Origin: Pseudomonadota bacterium
Lineage (GTDB): Bacteria > Desulfobacterota > Binatia > Binatales > Binataceae
Direction of reading: 5' to 3'
DNA: 64,000 nucleotides
NCBI GenBank assembly: GCA_021324855.1
Contig: JAJPIG010000024.1
Coordinates: 1-64,000, forward strand
Shown: one piece after another, positions 16,798 to 26,780 of the stretch
Layout: every line of letters starts with the position of its first letter
Position numbering within the stretch: the stretch's first letter is position 1
Program-made: the position numbers and the translations under genes
Notes under the pieces: generated by a model
Seen by the model: only the letters and a program-made list of their open reading frames with translations
The model's database searches: none
Told to the model about the DNA's origin: nothing

Positions 16798-16915
16798 CAG
16801 AAACGCGAGCTGGGCCAAGGTTTTCCCCCTTTTTCCTTGGAACGGCCGGAGCGGGGCCGGGGCGGGATCCTCTCGCCCCGGTCTGCTCTTAAAGGGTTAG
16901 AATTGGTCAGCAACC
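16798..16915 (+). ncRNA. Candidate structured small RNA
   Basis: Downstream of the orphan promoter lie two strong hairpins. CCAAGG (16815-16820) pairs with CCTTGG (16835-16840) around a T/C-rich 14-base loop. CCGGGGCG (16857-16864) pairs perfectly with CGCCCCGG (16874-16881). There is no ORF. I match it to no known RNA family; a clear U-tract terminator is lacking, so the 3' end is a guess. It could instead be the terminator region of the MFS gene plus an unrelated promoter. Confidence 0.35.
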
Positions 16916-16919
16916 TCGG

Positions 16920-17355
16920 TTAGGAATCACCGCTGTCCTCTTTCCAAAGCTCCGGGTTTTTAGCGGCGAAGTCCGCCAGCATCCGAACGCATTCCGCGAC
17001 CTTCAGATCGATGACTTCGAGCCCATGCACGAGCATGAAATCAAGCGTCTCGGCGTAGGTCTCGGTATCGCCGATGACGATCTTGCGGATGCCGAATTGA
17101 AGCGCCGCGCCAGCGCACATGAAGCATGGCGTGAGCGTCGAGTAGAGAATCACGCCGCGATAGCCGCCTATCCGCCCAGCGTTGCGCAGGCAATCAATCT
17201 CGGCGTGCGCGACGGGATCGCGATCCTGCACGCGGCGATTACGTCCGCGCCCGACGATCCGGCCGTCCTTGACCAGCACCCGATCCGATAGGAAGGCCGC
17301 CCTCGGCGAGTCCGATGCGCGCCTGCTCGATCGCCGCCTGAATGAACTCGTCCGT
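16920..17355 (-). pseudogene. Nucleoside/cytidine deaminase-like gene, frameshifted and lacking a normal start
   Basis: The deaminase zinc motifs are intact: VAHAEIDCL (HAE) and TLTPCFMCAGAAL (PCxxC), in a domain like bacterial guanine/cytosine deaminases. The N-terminus (DEFIQAAIEQARIGLAEGGLPIGS) is in a different frame from the rest (VLVKDGRIVGRG); removing one base of the CCC at 17279-17281 joins them. At the N-terminus the start position, spaced six bases from GAGGAG (17367-17362), is ACG (17355-17353) instead of ATG. The 119-codon ORF from 17279 alone would lack the first strand and helix. Two lesions suggest real decay, although a base error at the C-run is possible. It overlaps no other gene and follows the exported protein at 17370. 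Confidence 0.7.
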
Positions 17356-17369
17356 CGACGACTCCTCGG

Positions 17370-17843
17370 CTAGTGACCGCTGGACGGCGCGGACTGCGGC
17401 ATTGCCGGCTTCACGATCAGCTTCACGGCGCAGTTTTCCGACTCCGCGCCGTAGCAGATGCTGGCGATTTCGGAGGGATTGTAGTTGTCGCTTCTTTGCG
17501 CGTATGCGGGGCAGATCCATTCGCCGCCTTCAAGGTATTGCGCAACCGCGAAGTAACGTCCCGCATTCAACTCGCCTGCGCCGCTCGTGTCCGCACTCCG
17601 CAGGTCGCGCGATTCGACGATCGTGTAGCCGTCGTGACCGCCCATCGGATCGAACGTCATCAGCATCAGCCGCCACGTTCGGCCGCTCTGTTTCACGGCT
17701 TCGAAACGCATCGGGTGATCGGAGGAGAAGACCGGTTTTATGCGGCATAACCACGGTCGCGCCATCGTGGCGCCGGCGGGGACCGTGGCGGCCAATCCGG
17801 AGACGAAAATTGAAATTGCAATAGCTGCTGATGCGGGCTTCAC
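17370..17843 (-). CDS. Exported protein, unknown function
   Basis: A 157-residue ORF starts with a signal peptide (MKPASAAIAISIFVSGLAATVPAGA). The mature part has four cysteines (WLCRIKP, EWICPAY, SICYGAES, ENCAVKL) that could form two disulfides, plus regions like NAGRYFAVAQYLEGGEW. I recognise no family. It follows the ArsA-like gene by 34 bases on the same strand and may be the tail of the fabF-fabH-ArsA operon. It is intact, unlike the deaminase behind it. Confidence 0.65.
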   Translation of the reverse strand: MKPASAAIAISIFVSGLAATVPAGATMARPWLCRIKPVFSSDHPMRFEAVKQSGRTWRLMLMTFDPMGGHDGYTIVESRDLRSADTSGAGELNAGRYFAVAQYLEGGEWICPAYAQRSDNYNPSEIASICYGAESENCAVKLIVKPAMPQSAPSSGH

Positions 17844-17877
17844 GTTATCACCTCTAATCTTCCTGGAACTGCCGCGC

Positions 17878-18837
17878 TCATGCGCGCGGCCTTTCGATCG
17901 TCTGCGATTCCGGCTGGGACATCAACTGTGCGAATTCCGCCGCCAGCACTTCGATCAGCGCGCGGCCGCGCGCCGCCGACTGATCTTCGACCTCGATCAG
18001 CGGGCCGCATTGGTCCCGAAGCGTCTTTCGCGCCCGATCGTTGCGCGCCGCGGCGTCTGCAAGTCGTCGCGCGCGCCGAATCAGCGGCGCTCTCTGAGCT
18101 CCGTTCCCGTCGCCAATCGAGCGCGCCAGGCGATCGATCGCGGCGCGCCCGAACGGCATCGTCAATTTGCGATTGAAAATCACCGCCGCCGGGCGCATCC
18201 CGATGTCTGCGAGTGCGCCGTAAAATTCGATCGTTTCGGAGACCGTGAGCGGGTCCCCGGTAGCGACCTGCACGGCGGCGCATCGGCTACGGTCGCGCAA
18301 AAAGTTCGCTACGTTGCGCGCCTCGCGCCCGACGATGCTGCCGCCGAAGATTTGATCGGCGGTGAGCGGCATCCGCAGCAGATCGAGCGCCTGTCCCGAC
18401 GCAGGGCCGTCGAAGATCACCAGGTCCCATGGCGGCAGATCGGCCGGACGTCGTTCGATCTCATGATAGAGCTTGCCAATCATGATTAGTTCGCGAAGCC
18501 CGGGCGCGGCGGGTACGAAATAGCTATAGAGCCGGCTCGAAAGGACTGTGCGCAGGATCGCCGGACTCGGCATCACGATGTGCAGGTATTCGGAAAGGGT
18601 GCGCGCGCCTTCGAGCGCAATCAGGCTCATCCCCGGGGCCGCCTCGACCGGTTCGTAGCTCGGCTCGATGCCGAGTACCGCAGCCAGCGGAGCACGGTTG
18701 TCATACTCGATCACGCAGACGCGCGCGCCGCCGCGGGAAGCGGCAAGCCCGAGTGCGGCACTGATAGTGGTGCGGCCGACGCCGCCCTTGCCGAGGATCA
18801 TAAGGACGCGGCGCTTGAGCAGTTCGTTCAGCATCAA
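17878..18837 (-). CDS. ArsA family ATPase (Arg in place of the second P-loop Lys)
   Basis: This 319-residue protein has the ArsA/Get3 deviant Walker A, here GKGGVGRTT: the signature first Lys is kept, but the usual second Lys is Arg. It also has a switch-I-like VCVIEYDNRAP, DLVIFDGPASGQALDLLRMP (the Walker-B-like region) and a FNRKL segment. ArsA/Get3 proteins are dimeric ATPases that power export or deliver membrane proteins; no arsenite pump or TRC partner is near. It begins 33 bases after fabH. Substitution of the P-loop lysine may alter catalysis. Single-domain paralogues of this type are common in delta-proteobacteria-like genomes, so it need not be arsenic-related. Confidence 0.8.
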   Translation of the reverse strand: MMLNELLKRRVLMILGKGGVGRTTISAALGLAASRGGARVCVIEYDNRAPLAAVLGIEPSYEPVEAAPGMSLIALEGARTLSEYLHIVMPSPAILRTVLSSRLYSYFVPAAPGLRELIMIGKLYHEIERRPADLPPWDLVIFDGPASGQALDLLRMPLTADQIFGGSIVGREARNVANFLRDRSRCAAVQVATGDPLTVSETIEFYGALADIGMRPAAVIFNRKLTMPFGRAAIDRLARSIGDGNGAQRAPLIRRARRLADAAARNDRARKTLRDQCGPLIEVEDQSAARGRALIEVLAAEFAQLMSQPESQTIERPRA

Positions 18838-18870
18838 AGAGCTGCCGGAAGAGCGGCTCGCCCGCGAACT

Positions 18871-19851
18871 TTACCAGCGGATCAGGTTAGCGCCCCAGGT
18901 CAATCCGCCGCCGCAGGCGTTAAGCAGGATCAAATCGTTATCACGGATGCGATGTGCTTCGAGCGCCTCATCGAGCGCGATCGGCACCGATGCGGCCGAG
19001 GTATTGCCGTAACGATCGACGTTAATGAAGACCTTGTCACCATTGAGGCCGAGCCGCTCGGCGACCGCGCTGATGATCCGTGCGTTGGCTTGATGCGGCA
19101 GAATCAGCGCGATGTCCTCGAGACGGACGCCAGCTTTATCGGCTACCCGTCGCGTCACGTCTTCCATCATCCGCACGGCAATCCGAAAGAGCTCCGGCCC
19201 CCGCATCTGAATGGCATTGTCAGCCGAGCGACGAATCTCAGCGTCGAACGTGCATCGCGTACCCGCGGCGTTGCGGACCGAAAGCAGGTTCCAGTGCTCT
19301 CCGGCCGAGCGCAGCACACTGCCAAGAACGCCGCGCGGTCCCGGCTCAGAGACCAGCACCGATGCTCCTGCGCCGTCGCCGAACAGCACAGCCGTGCGGC
19401 GGTCATTCCAATCGACCATCGTCGAGAGCGCGTCGGTGCCGACGACCAGCACGCGGCCCCATTCGCCAGCCCGCATCGTCGCGTCCGCCACCGAGAGCGC
19501 ATAGATGTAACCCGAGCAGGCTGCAGCGACATCGAAGCTCGGGATGTCCGTGATGCCCAGCCGATGCTGCAACTGGCATGCAAATGACGGAAAGCCGAAA
19601 TCGGATGAGACCGTGCCGACAATGATCGCTTCAAGTTCGCTCGGGGCGAGGCCGGCGCGATCGAGCGCGATATGGCTTGCTTCCGCCGCGATATCGACCA
19701 GCGACTCGCCGCTGACCAGCACGTACCGCTGCGCGATACCCGTGCGCGTCCGGATCCATTCGTCGGAAGTCTCGAGCCGACGTTCGAGGTCCTGGTTACT
19801 AAGTCGAGTGCGCGGCAGAGCGCGGCCGGTGCCAACGATTCTGGAGCCCAT
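18871..19851 (-). CDS. fabH: 3-oxoacyl-ACP synthase III
   Basis: A 326-residue KAS III with all active-site residues: Cys in VAAACSGYIYALSVAD, His in LILPHQANARII, and Asn in VDRYGNTSAASVPIALDE. The N-terminal RTRTGIAQRYV and C-terminal NACGGGLTWGANLIRW are typical. It condenses acyl-CoA with malonyl-ACP to start fatty-acid (or polyketide-like) chains. The start at 19851 lies 11 bases beyond the fabF stop, so they are one operon. No acyl-carrier protein gene is present in the window. FabH enzymes of lipid and of secondary-metabolite pathways look alike, so the primary role is not certain. Confidence 0.94.
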   Translation of the reverse strand: MGSRIVGTGRALPRTRLSNQDLERRLETSDEWIRTRTGIAQRYVLVSGESLVDIAAEASHIALDRAGLAPSELEAIIVGTVSSDFGFPSFACQLQHRLGITDIPSFDVAAACSGYIYALSVADATMRAGEWGRVLVVGTDALSTMVDWNDRRTAVLFGDGAGASVLVSEPGPRGVLGSVLRSAGEHWNLLSVRNAAGTRCTFDAEIRRSADNAIQMRGPELFRIAVRMMEDVTRRVADKAGVRLEDIALILPHQANARIISAVAERLGLNGDKVFINVDRYGNTSAASVPIALDEALEAHRIRDNDLILLNACGGGLTWGANLIRW

Positions 19852-19862
19852 CTAAGCACCCG

Positions 19863-21119
19863 TCAGTTGTCCGACGCCGCGCGAAACGCAATGGTGGTGT
19901 TAGTGCCGCCGAAACCAAACGAGTTGTTGAGCGCCAACGTGATTTTTGCCTCCCGCGCCCGGTTCGGCACGTAATCGAGATCGCATTCAGGATCAGGATG
20001 ATCGTAGTTGATAGTAGGCGGAATCACGCCACGTTGGATCGTCATTACGGTGTAGACCGACTCGATCGCGCCGGCAGCACCCAGCGTATGTCCCGTCATC
20101 GACTTGGTCGAGCTCACCGCGATGCGCGCAGCGTGTTCACCGAAAACGTGTTTGATCGCCTGGGTCTCGGCCAGGTCGCCTTGGGGCGTCGATGTACCAT
20201 GGGCATTTATGTAACCGACCTCGCCCAGATCGAGCTCTCCGTCCTCCAGGCACATCCGCATGCATCGCGCCGCGCCAGCTCCGTCAGGCGAGGGCGACGT
20301 GATGTGGTAGGCGTCGGCATTGCAAGCGTAGCCGACGACCTCGGCGAGAATTGTCGCGCCGCGAGCGAGCGCGCTCTCGCGCTCCTCGAGGATGAGCGCC
20401 GCAGCGCCTTCGGACATCACGAAGCCGTCGCGATCGCGGTCAAACGGGCGGCTCGCCGCCTCCGGCGAGTCATTACGCGTCGACAGCGCGCGCATCGCGA
20501 TGAATCCGCCCACGCCCAACGGAGTCAGCGCGGCTTCGGCGCCGCCAGTGATAGCAGCATCGAGGTAGCCGGCGCGGATCATGCGGTAGGCTTCGCCGGT
20601 CGCATGACTGCCCGACGCGCAGGCGCTGGTGGTGGTGAGATTGACGCCGCGCGCGCCGTAGCGAATGCCGATCTGGCCGGGCGCGAGATTACCGATGAGC
20701 TTGGGAATGAAGAACGGCGTGATGCGTTTGAGACGGCTGTCGAGAAACAGCAGATGGTTTTCTTCGATCGTGCAGAGACCGCCGATGCCGACGCCAATCA
20801 AAACGCCAACGCGGTCGGCGGTTTCGTCGCTGATCTTCAATTGCGACTGGCGCATCGCCTGCTCCGCCGCCGCAATTGCGTACTGAATGAAAAGGTCCAT
20901 TTTCTTGATGTCGCGCTTTTCAATCCAGTCGAGCGGATCGAAGTCACGCACCTCGCCGGCGATGCGCGAGGGGAAATCGGCAACATCGAAGCGGTCGATT
21001 GGCCCGATACCCGAGCGGCCCGCGATAAGCGCTTCCCAGTTTTTTTCGAGCCCGGTACCGAGTGGAGTGACCAAGCCGAGCCCGGTCACAACCACGCGCC
21101 GGTCGACACGTGATCTCAT
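19863..21119 (-). CDS. fabF: 3-oxoacyl-ACP synthase II
   Basis: A 418-residue KAS II/FabF. Active-site motifs are TTSACASGSHATGEAYR (Cys), INAHGTSTPQGDLAETQAIK (His) and KSMTGHTLGAAGAIE (second His). NSFGFGGTNTTIAF at the C-terminus is diagnostic. It elongates acyl-ACP with malonyl-ACP. The start at MRSRVDRRVVVTGLG (21119) is chosen over the longer frame to 21365, since FabF normally begins a few residues before RRVVVTG and a GGAGGCAG site lies upstream. The divergent tkt gene begins 221 bases away; the shared region contains an inverted repeat. Confidence 0.95.
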   Translation of the reverse strand: MRSRVDRRVVVTGLGLVTPLGTGLEKNWEALIAGRSGIGPIDRFDVADFPSRIAGEVRDFDPLDWIEKRDIKKMDLFIQYAIAAAEQAMRQSQLKISDETADRVGVLIGVGIGGLCTIEENHLLFLDSRLKRITPFFIPKLIGNLAPGQIGIRYGARGVNLTTTSACASGSHATGEAYRMIRAGYLDAAITGGAEAALTPLGVGGFIAMRALSTRNDSPEAASRPFDRDRDGFVMSEGAAALILEERESALARGATILAEVVGYACNADAYHITSPSPDGAGAARCMRMCLEDGELDLGEVGYINAHGTSTPQGDLAETQAIKHVFGEHAARIAVSSTKSMTGHTLGAAGAIESVYTVMTIQRGVIPPTINYDHPDPECDLDYVPNRAREAKITLALNNSFGFGGTNTTIAFRAASDN

Positions 21120-21149
21120 CTCAATTGCTGCCTCCGAAGACAGTGAGAG

Positions 21150-21166
21150 GATTTCTATCAGAAATC
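21150..21166. promoter_or_regulatory. Inverted repeat, possible operator, between fabF and tkt
   Basis: GATTTCT-ATC-AGAAATC has 7-base perfect arms and lies 31 bases upstream of the fabF start in the divergent fabF/tkt spacer. It is the size of a dimeric regulator site. No regulator gene is adjacent and the sequence matches no operator I know. Confidence 0.35.
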
Positions 21167-21340
21167 GCGGACCCGCCGAAACCTGGTCCGGTTGCGGGTC
21201 TTGCGCGGGCTCGTGTTTTTGAAAACCATTGGAGGCAATCGCGAGGAGTTTTCCGAATAGGAGCCAGCCAGAGCGCGGTGATACTTGCTCGCTCGATAAC
21301 TTAAGGAGGCGGCGCGGTCGCGCTGCCCGCAACGGACTGG

Positions 21341-23383
<2,043 letters not shown>

Positions 23384-23397
23384 AAAGATCGAAAAGT

Positions 23398-24144
23398 ATG
23401 AGTGACCGGCAGATCCTGGTGCTTGATGATGCGGCGGCGGTGCATGTGCGCGCGGCCGAGGAGATAACGCATTTCGCGGGCGAGGCGATCTGCACCCATG
23501 CCGAGTTCAATCTCTGTCTGGCCGGAGGATCGACGCCTGCGGCGACCTACGAGCTGCTGGCGACACGATTTCTGCTGAGCGTCGATTGGAAGGAAGTTCA
23601 GTTCTATTGGGGTGACGAACGCTGCGTGCCCCCCACCGATACGGCCAGCAATTTCGGAATGGCGAACCGCACGATGCTCCAGAAGCTCGGGCTTCGCCCC
23701 GAACAGATCCATCGGATGCGCGGCGAGGATCCGCCCACGCAGGCCGCCGACCAGTACCAGGACGAGCTGCGAAGGTGTTTTTCGATCGAAGAGGGTGACT
23801 TTCCCCGGTTCGATCTCGTGTTGCTCGGGCTCGGAGCTAACGCCCATATCGCGTCGCTGTTCCCGGGCCATCCAGCACTCCATGAACGCGAACGGCTGGC
23901 ATTGGCAGTTACCGTCGAGGCCGAACAGCCGCATCGAATCACGCTGACTGCGCCGGTGATCAATCACGCGGCGCGGGTGATGTTCATGGTGACCGGAGTC
24001 GAGAAGGCCGCCGCGGTAAAGTCGGTGCTCGAAGGTCCGCGCGATCCGGATCGTTATCCCGCGCAAATGGTCGCGCCCGAGGATGGTGAGATTTTGTGGC
24101 TGATGGACAAGGCGGCGGCCAGTCTGCTGGCCAATTCTCGCTAA
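23398..24144 (+). CDS. pgl: 6-phosphogluconolactonase
   Basis: A 248-residue Pgl/DevB-type protein of the oxidative pentose phosphate pathway. Motifs: FNLCLAGGSTPAATYELLA (sugar-phosphate loop), VQFYWGDERCVPPTDTASNFGMA, and a GLGANAHIASLFPGHP segment. Other members usually read G-x-G-x-D-G-H-x-A-S-L-F-P-G at the last motif; here Asp-Gly is replaced by Asn-Ala. The protein otherwise has normal length and ends with the EGP.DPDRYPAQMV region. It sits between tkt and a DUF2939 gene, in keeping with the pathway. The start at 23398 gives an MSDRQILVLDD N-terminus; the longer frame to 23248 lies inside tkt. Confidence 0.88.
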   Translation: MSDRQILVLDDAAAVHVRAAEEITHFAGEAICTHAEFNLCLAGGSTPAATYELLATRFLLSVDWKEVQFYWGDERCVPPTDTASNFGMANRTMLQKLGLRPEQIHRMRGEDPPTQAADQYQDELRRCFSIEEGDFPRFDLVLLGLGANAHIASLFPGHPALHERERLALAVTVEAEQPHRITLTAPVINHAARVMFMVTGVEKAAAVKSVLEGPRDPDRYPAQMVAPEDGEILWLMDKAAASLLANSR

Positions 24145-24167
24145 GCGCGAGCCAGGAGGCGCCACAA

Positions 24168-24740
24168 GTGGCTCGTTTTGCAATCCGGCATTTGACCGCA
24201 ATCGTCATTATCGTGGTAATTGCGGCGTGGGCTATTTTCCACCTTCCGACGACGCCATCGTGGGCGATCTATCAACTCAAGCGCGCGATAGATGCGCGCG
24301 ACGGCGCGATGGCCGGCACATACATCAACTTTCCGAGCGTGGTCCGGCACGCAGGTTATGAGATGGTTCAAGACAAGGCCGGCGCCGACAACATGCTTGG
24401 CCAGATTCTTGGTAAGGGCGCAGTCGACATGTTCAGCAAGCCGGTCGCAGCGATGGTGCAGACGTGGAGTGAACGGCAGGTTGATGACGGCGCACGAAAC
24501 GTGCAGATGCCCGGATGGGCGGTTGTCGCCGCGATAGTGATGCTTCATCGCAACGGAGACACTGCCTACACTCGCTTCACCGACGCGCGGGGGCGCGTCT
24601 GGGACATTGAGATGGCGCGCGATCCGGATAGCGGCCGCTGGCAGGTAGTCGAAATTAAGGACATCGGGCAACTCATCCAGCGGCTCCAGGGTCAGAACAC
24701 AACGAGCCCACCGCCAGCACCCGGTCCCTCGGGGCCGTAA
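24168..24740 (+). CDS. DUF2939 domain protein, membrane anchored
   Basis: The 190-residue product has an N-terminal hydrophobic helix (LTAIVIIVVIAAWAIFHL) followed by the DUF2939 pattern TTPSWAIYQLKRAIDARDGAMAGTYINFPSVVR. The start is a GTG at 24168 with AGGAGG seven to eight bases before it. DUF2939 proteins are uncharacterised, usually anchored in the inner membrane with a periplasmic helical domain. It follows pgl by 23 bases and precedes the typA promoter. The linkage to pentose phosphate genes is probably positional only. A Pro-rich C-terminus (SPPPAPGPSGP) ends the protein. Confidence 0.75.
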   Translation: MARFAIRHLTAIVIIVVIAAWAIFHLPTTPSWAIYQLKRAIDARDGAMAGTYINFPSVVRHAGYEMVQDKAGADNMLGQILGKGAVDMFSKPVAAMVQTWSERQVDDGARNVQMPGWAVVAAIVMLHRNGDTAYTRFTDARGRVWDIEMARDPDSGRWQVVEIKDIGQLIQRLQGQNTTSPPPAPGPSGP

Positions 24741-24786
24741 CTCGATGCGGTGACCGATCATCACTCCTGATTTGCGGGGGAGCACG

Positions 24787-24815
24787 TTTACACCCCGCTA
24801 AGGCGCAGGTAAAAT
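24787..24815 (+). promoter_or_regulatory. Sigma-70-type promoter for typA
   Basis: TTTACA (24787-24792), a 17-base spacer and TAAAAT (24810-24815), each one base from consensus, lie between the DUF2939 stop and typA. The start site would be near 24821, immediately before a terminator-like hairpin. Confidence 0.65.
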
Positions 24816-24824
24816 AATCGGAAT

Positions 24825-24857
24825 GCGGCCGTCCGGTCGGTGGAGCGGCCGTTTTTT
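24825..24857 (+). terminator. Intrinsic-terminator-like hairpin in the typA leader
   Basis: CGGCCG (24826-24831) pairs with CGGCCG (24846-24851) and is followed by six T (24852-24857). The hairpin is only a few bases after the predicted start site of the promoter at 24787 and nine bases before the ATG of typA. It may end transcripts arriving from the tkt-pgl-DUF2939 operon, act as an attenuator for typA, or protect the 5' end. Confidence 0.6.
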
Positions 24858-24866
24858 AGTATCCAG

Positions 24867-26720
24867 ATGCAGCGCAGCGATCTCCGAAATGTTGCTATCG
24901 TCGCTCATGTTGACCATGGGAAGACGACGCTCGTCGACGCACTCCTGCGCCAAGCCGGGGTCTTTCGCGCCAACGAACAAGTAGTAGAGCGCGTAATGGA
25001 CTCGTTCGCGCTCGAGCGTGAACGCGGGATCACCATTCTTGCCAAAAACACTTCGATCGTCTGGGGCGAGACACGAATCAACATCGTAGACACGCCCGGC
25101 CATTCCGATTTCGGCGGCGAGGTCGAGCGGACACTGACCCTCGTCGATGGCATCCTGCTGCTAGTCGATGCATGTGAGGGTCCGTTGCCGCAAACGCGAT
25201 TTGTGCTGCGCAAGGCGCTCGAGTCGCACCTGCCGGCGGTCGTCTGCATCAACAAAATCGACCGCTCGGATGCGCGCCCGACCGAAGTGCTCGACGAGAT
25301 CTACGACTTGTTCATCGACCTGGGCGCGAACGAGAGCCAGCTCGATTTCCCGGTGCTCTACACGAACGCTCGCGCCGGCACGGCCAGCGCGACGACGCGC
25401 GAGCCGGGGGTTGATCTGCGTCCGTTGTTCGAAGCGATCGTCGAGCACCTGCCGGGGCCCGAGGTGGATTCCGGCGCGCCAGTGCAACTCCAGGTCAACA
25501 ATCTCGACTATGACGACTACGTCGGCCGCCTCGCTATCGGACGCCTGCTGGCCGGAGAGCTGCGTGCGGGCGCGACTTACACACTCTGCCGCCTGGACGG
25601 CACGCGCGTTGATTGCAAGCTCGCGCGGCTTTACGGATGGCAGGGGCTGAAGCGCGTCGAGCTGGAGCGCGCAGCCGCCGGTGACATCGTGATGCTGGCG
25701 GGGTTTGAGGATGTCGCGATCGGCGAAACGATCGCCGACACCGCACAACCGCGCCCATTGCCGCCGATCCGCATCGATGAGCCGACCGTCGCGATGACCT
25801 TTGCGGTCAATACCTCGCCGTGGGCCGGACGTGAGGGCGATTACGTCACTTCGCGCAAGCTCGGCGAACGCATCGAGCAGGAAGCGCGCCGGAACGTCAG
25901 CGTCCGGGTCGAACAAACCAGTCCCGATGCGTGGCGAATTGCCGGGCGCGGTGAGCTCGCGCTCGCCGTAATTGTCGAGACGATGCGCCGCGAGGGCTAC
26001 GAACTCGCGGTCTCCAAGCCGATGGTCTTGACGCGCCAGTCTGAAGATGGAGCGTTGCTGGAACCGATGGAGTTGCTGGTTATCGACATCCCGGAGGAGG
26101 CGATCGGCGTGGTGACGCAGCTGCTTTCGGCGCGGCGCGGGCGGATGCAGACCATGACGACCTATGCCGGCGGGCGCGTGCGGCTCGAGTACGAAATACC
26201 GGCCCGCGGACTGATCGGGTTTCGCAGCCGCTTCCTCGCGGAAACGCGCGGCGCCGGTGTGATGCATTCGATTTTCAATGGCTACGCTCCGTGGTGCGGA
26301 CCGATTCGCGCCCGCCAGAACGGCGCCATGATCTCGGACCGTGAGGGGATCGCGACCGGCTACGCAATTTTTCATCTGCAGGAGCGGGGGCGCTTTTTCA
26401 TTGGGCCGCAAGAGCCGGTCTACGAGGGCATGATTGTCGGCGAATATTCGCGGGAGATTAATCTTGCGGTCAACGTCTGCCGCGAGAAGAAACTCACCAA
26501 CATCCGCGCCGCCGGCCATGATGAGGCGATTCGACTGACTGCGCCGCGCCGGATGACGCTCGATCTGGCGCTGGAGTGGATCGACGACGAAGAGCTGGTT
26601 GAGGTCACGCCGCATTCGGTGCGCCTGCGTAACCGCGTGCTCAAGACGGCGTTGCGCAACAAGCATCGCGGCGGTCTGTCCGAAAGCGCACCGGCCGCGG
26701 AGTTGAGCGAAGGCGACTAG
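24867..26720 (+). CDS. typA: Translational GTPase TypA/BipA
   Basis: A 617-residue ribosome-binding GTPase. G1 is [10 protein letters not shown]2 lies in the ERERGITI region, G3 is [10 protein letters not shown] and G4 is NKID. The translation factor barrel, domain III/V-like repeats and a BipA-type C-terminus follow, including [16 protein letters not shown] and [17 protein letters not shown]. BipA helps 50S assembly and translation under stress or low temperature. The ATG at 24867 is preferred; an in-frame GTG at 24840 lies inside the terminator-like hairpin. Its own promoter at 24787 suggests independent control of this gene. Confidence 0.95.
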   Translation: MQRSDLRNVAIVAHVDHGKTTLVDALLRQAGVFRANEQVVERVMDSFALERERGITILAKNTSIVWGETRINIVDTPGHSDFGGEVERTLTLVDGILLLVDACEGPLPQTRFVLRKALESHLPAVVCINKIDRSDARPTEVLDEIYDLFIDLGANESQLDFPVLYTNARAGTASATTREPGVDLRPLFEAIVEHLPGPEVDSGAPVQLQVNNLDYDDYVGRLAIGRLLAGELRAGATYTLCRLDGTRVDCKLARLYGWQGLKRVELERAAAGDIVMLAGFEDVAIGETIADTAQPRPLPPIRIDEPTVAMTFAVNTSPWAGREGDYVTSRKLGERIEQEARRNVSVRVEQTSPDAWRIAGRGELALAVIVETMRREGYELAVSKPMVLTRQSEDGALLEPMELLVIDIPEEAIGVVTQLLSARRGRMQTMTTYAGGRVRLEYEIPARGLIGFRSRFLAETRGAGVMHSIFNGYAPWCGPIRARQNGAMISDREGIATGYAIFHLQERGRFFIGPQEPVYEGMIVGEYSREINLAVNVCREKKLTNIRAAGHDEAIRLTAPRRMTLDLALEWIDDEELVEVTPHSVRLRNRVLKTALRNKHRGGLSESAPAAELSEGD

Positions 26721-26780
26721 GCTTCCTCTTGCATCCAGCGTAGGGCAGCGGACCCGCAGCCAGTTTCGCCCCGCACGATC

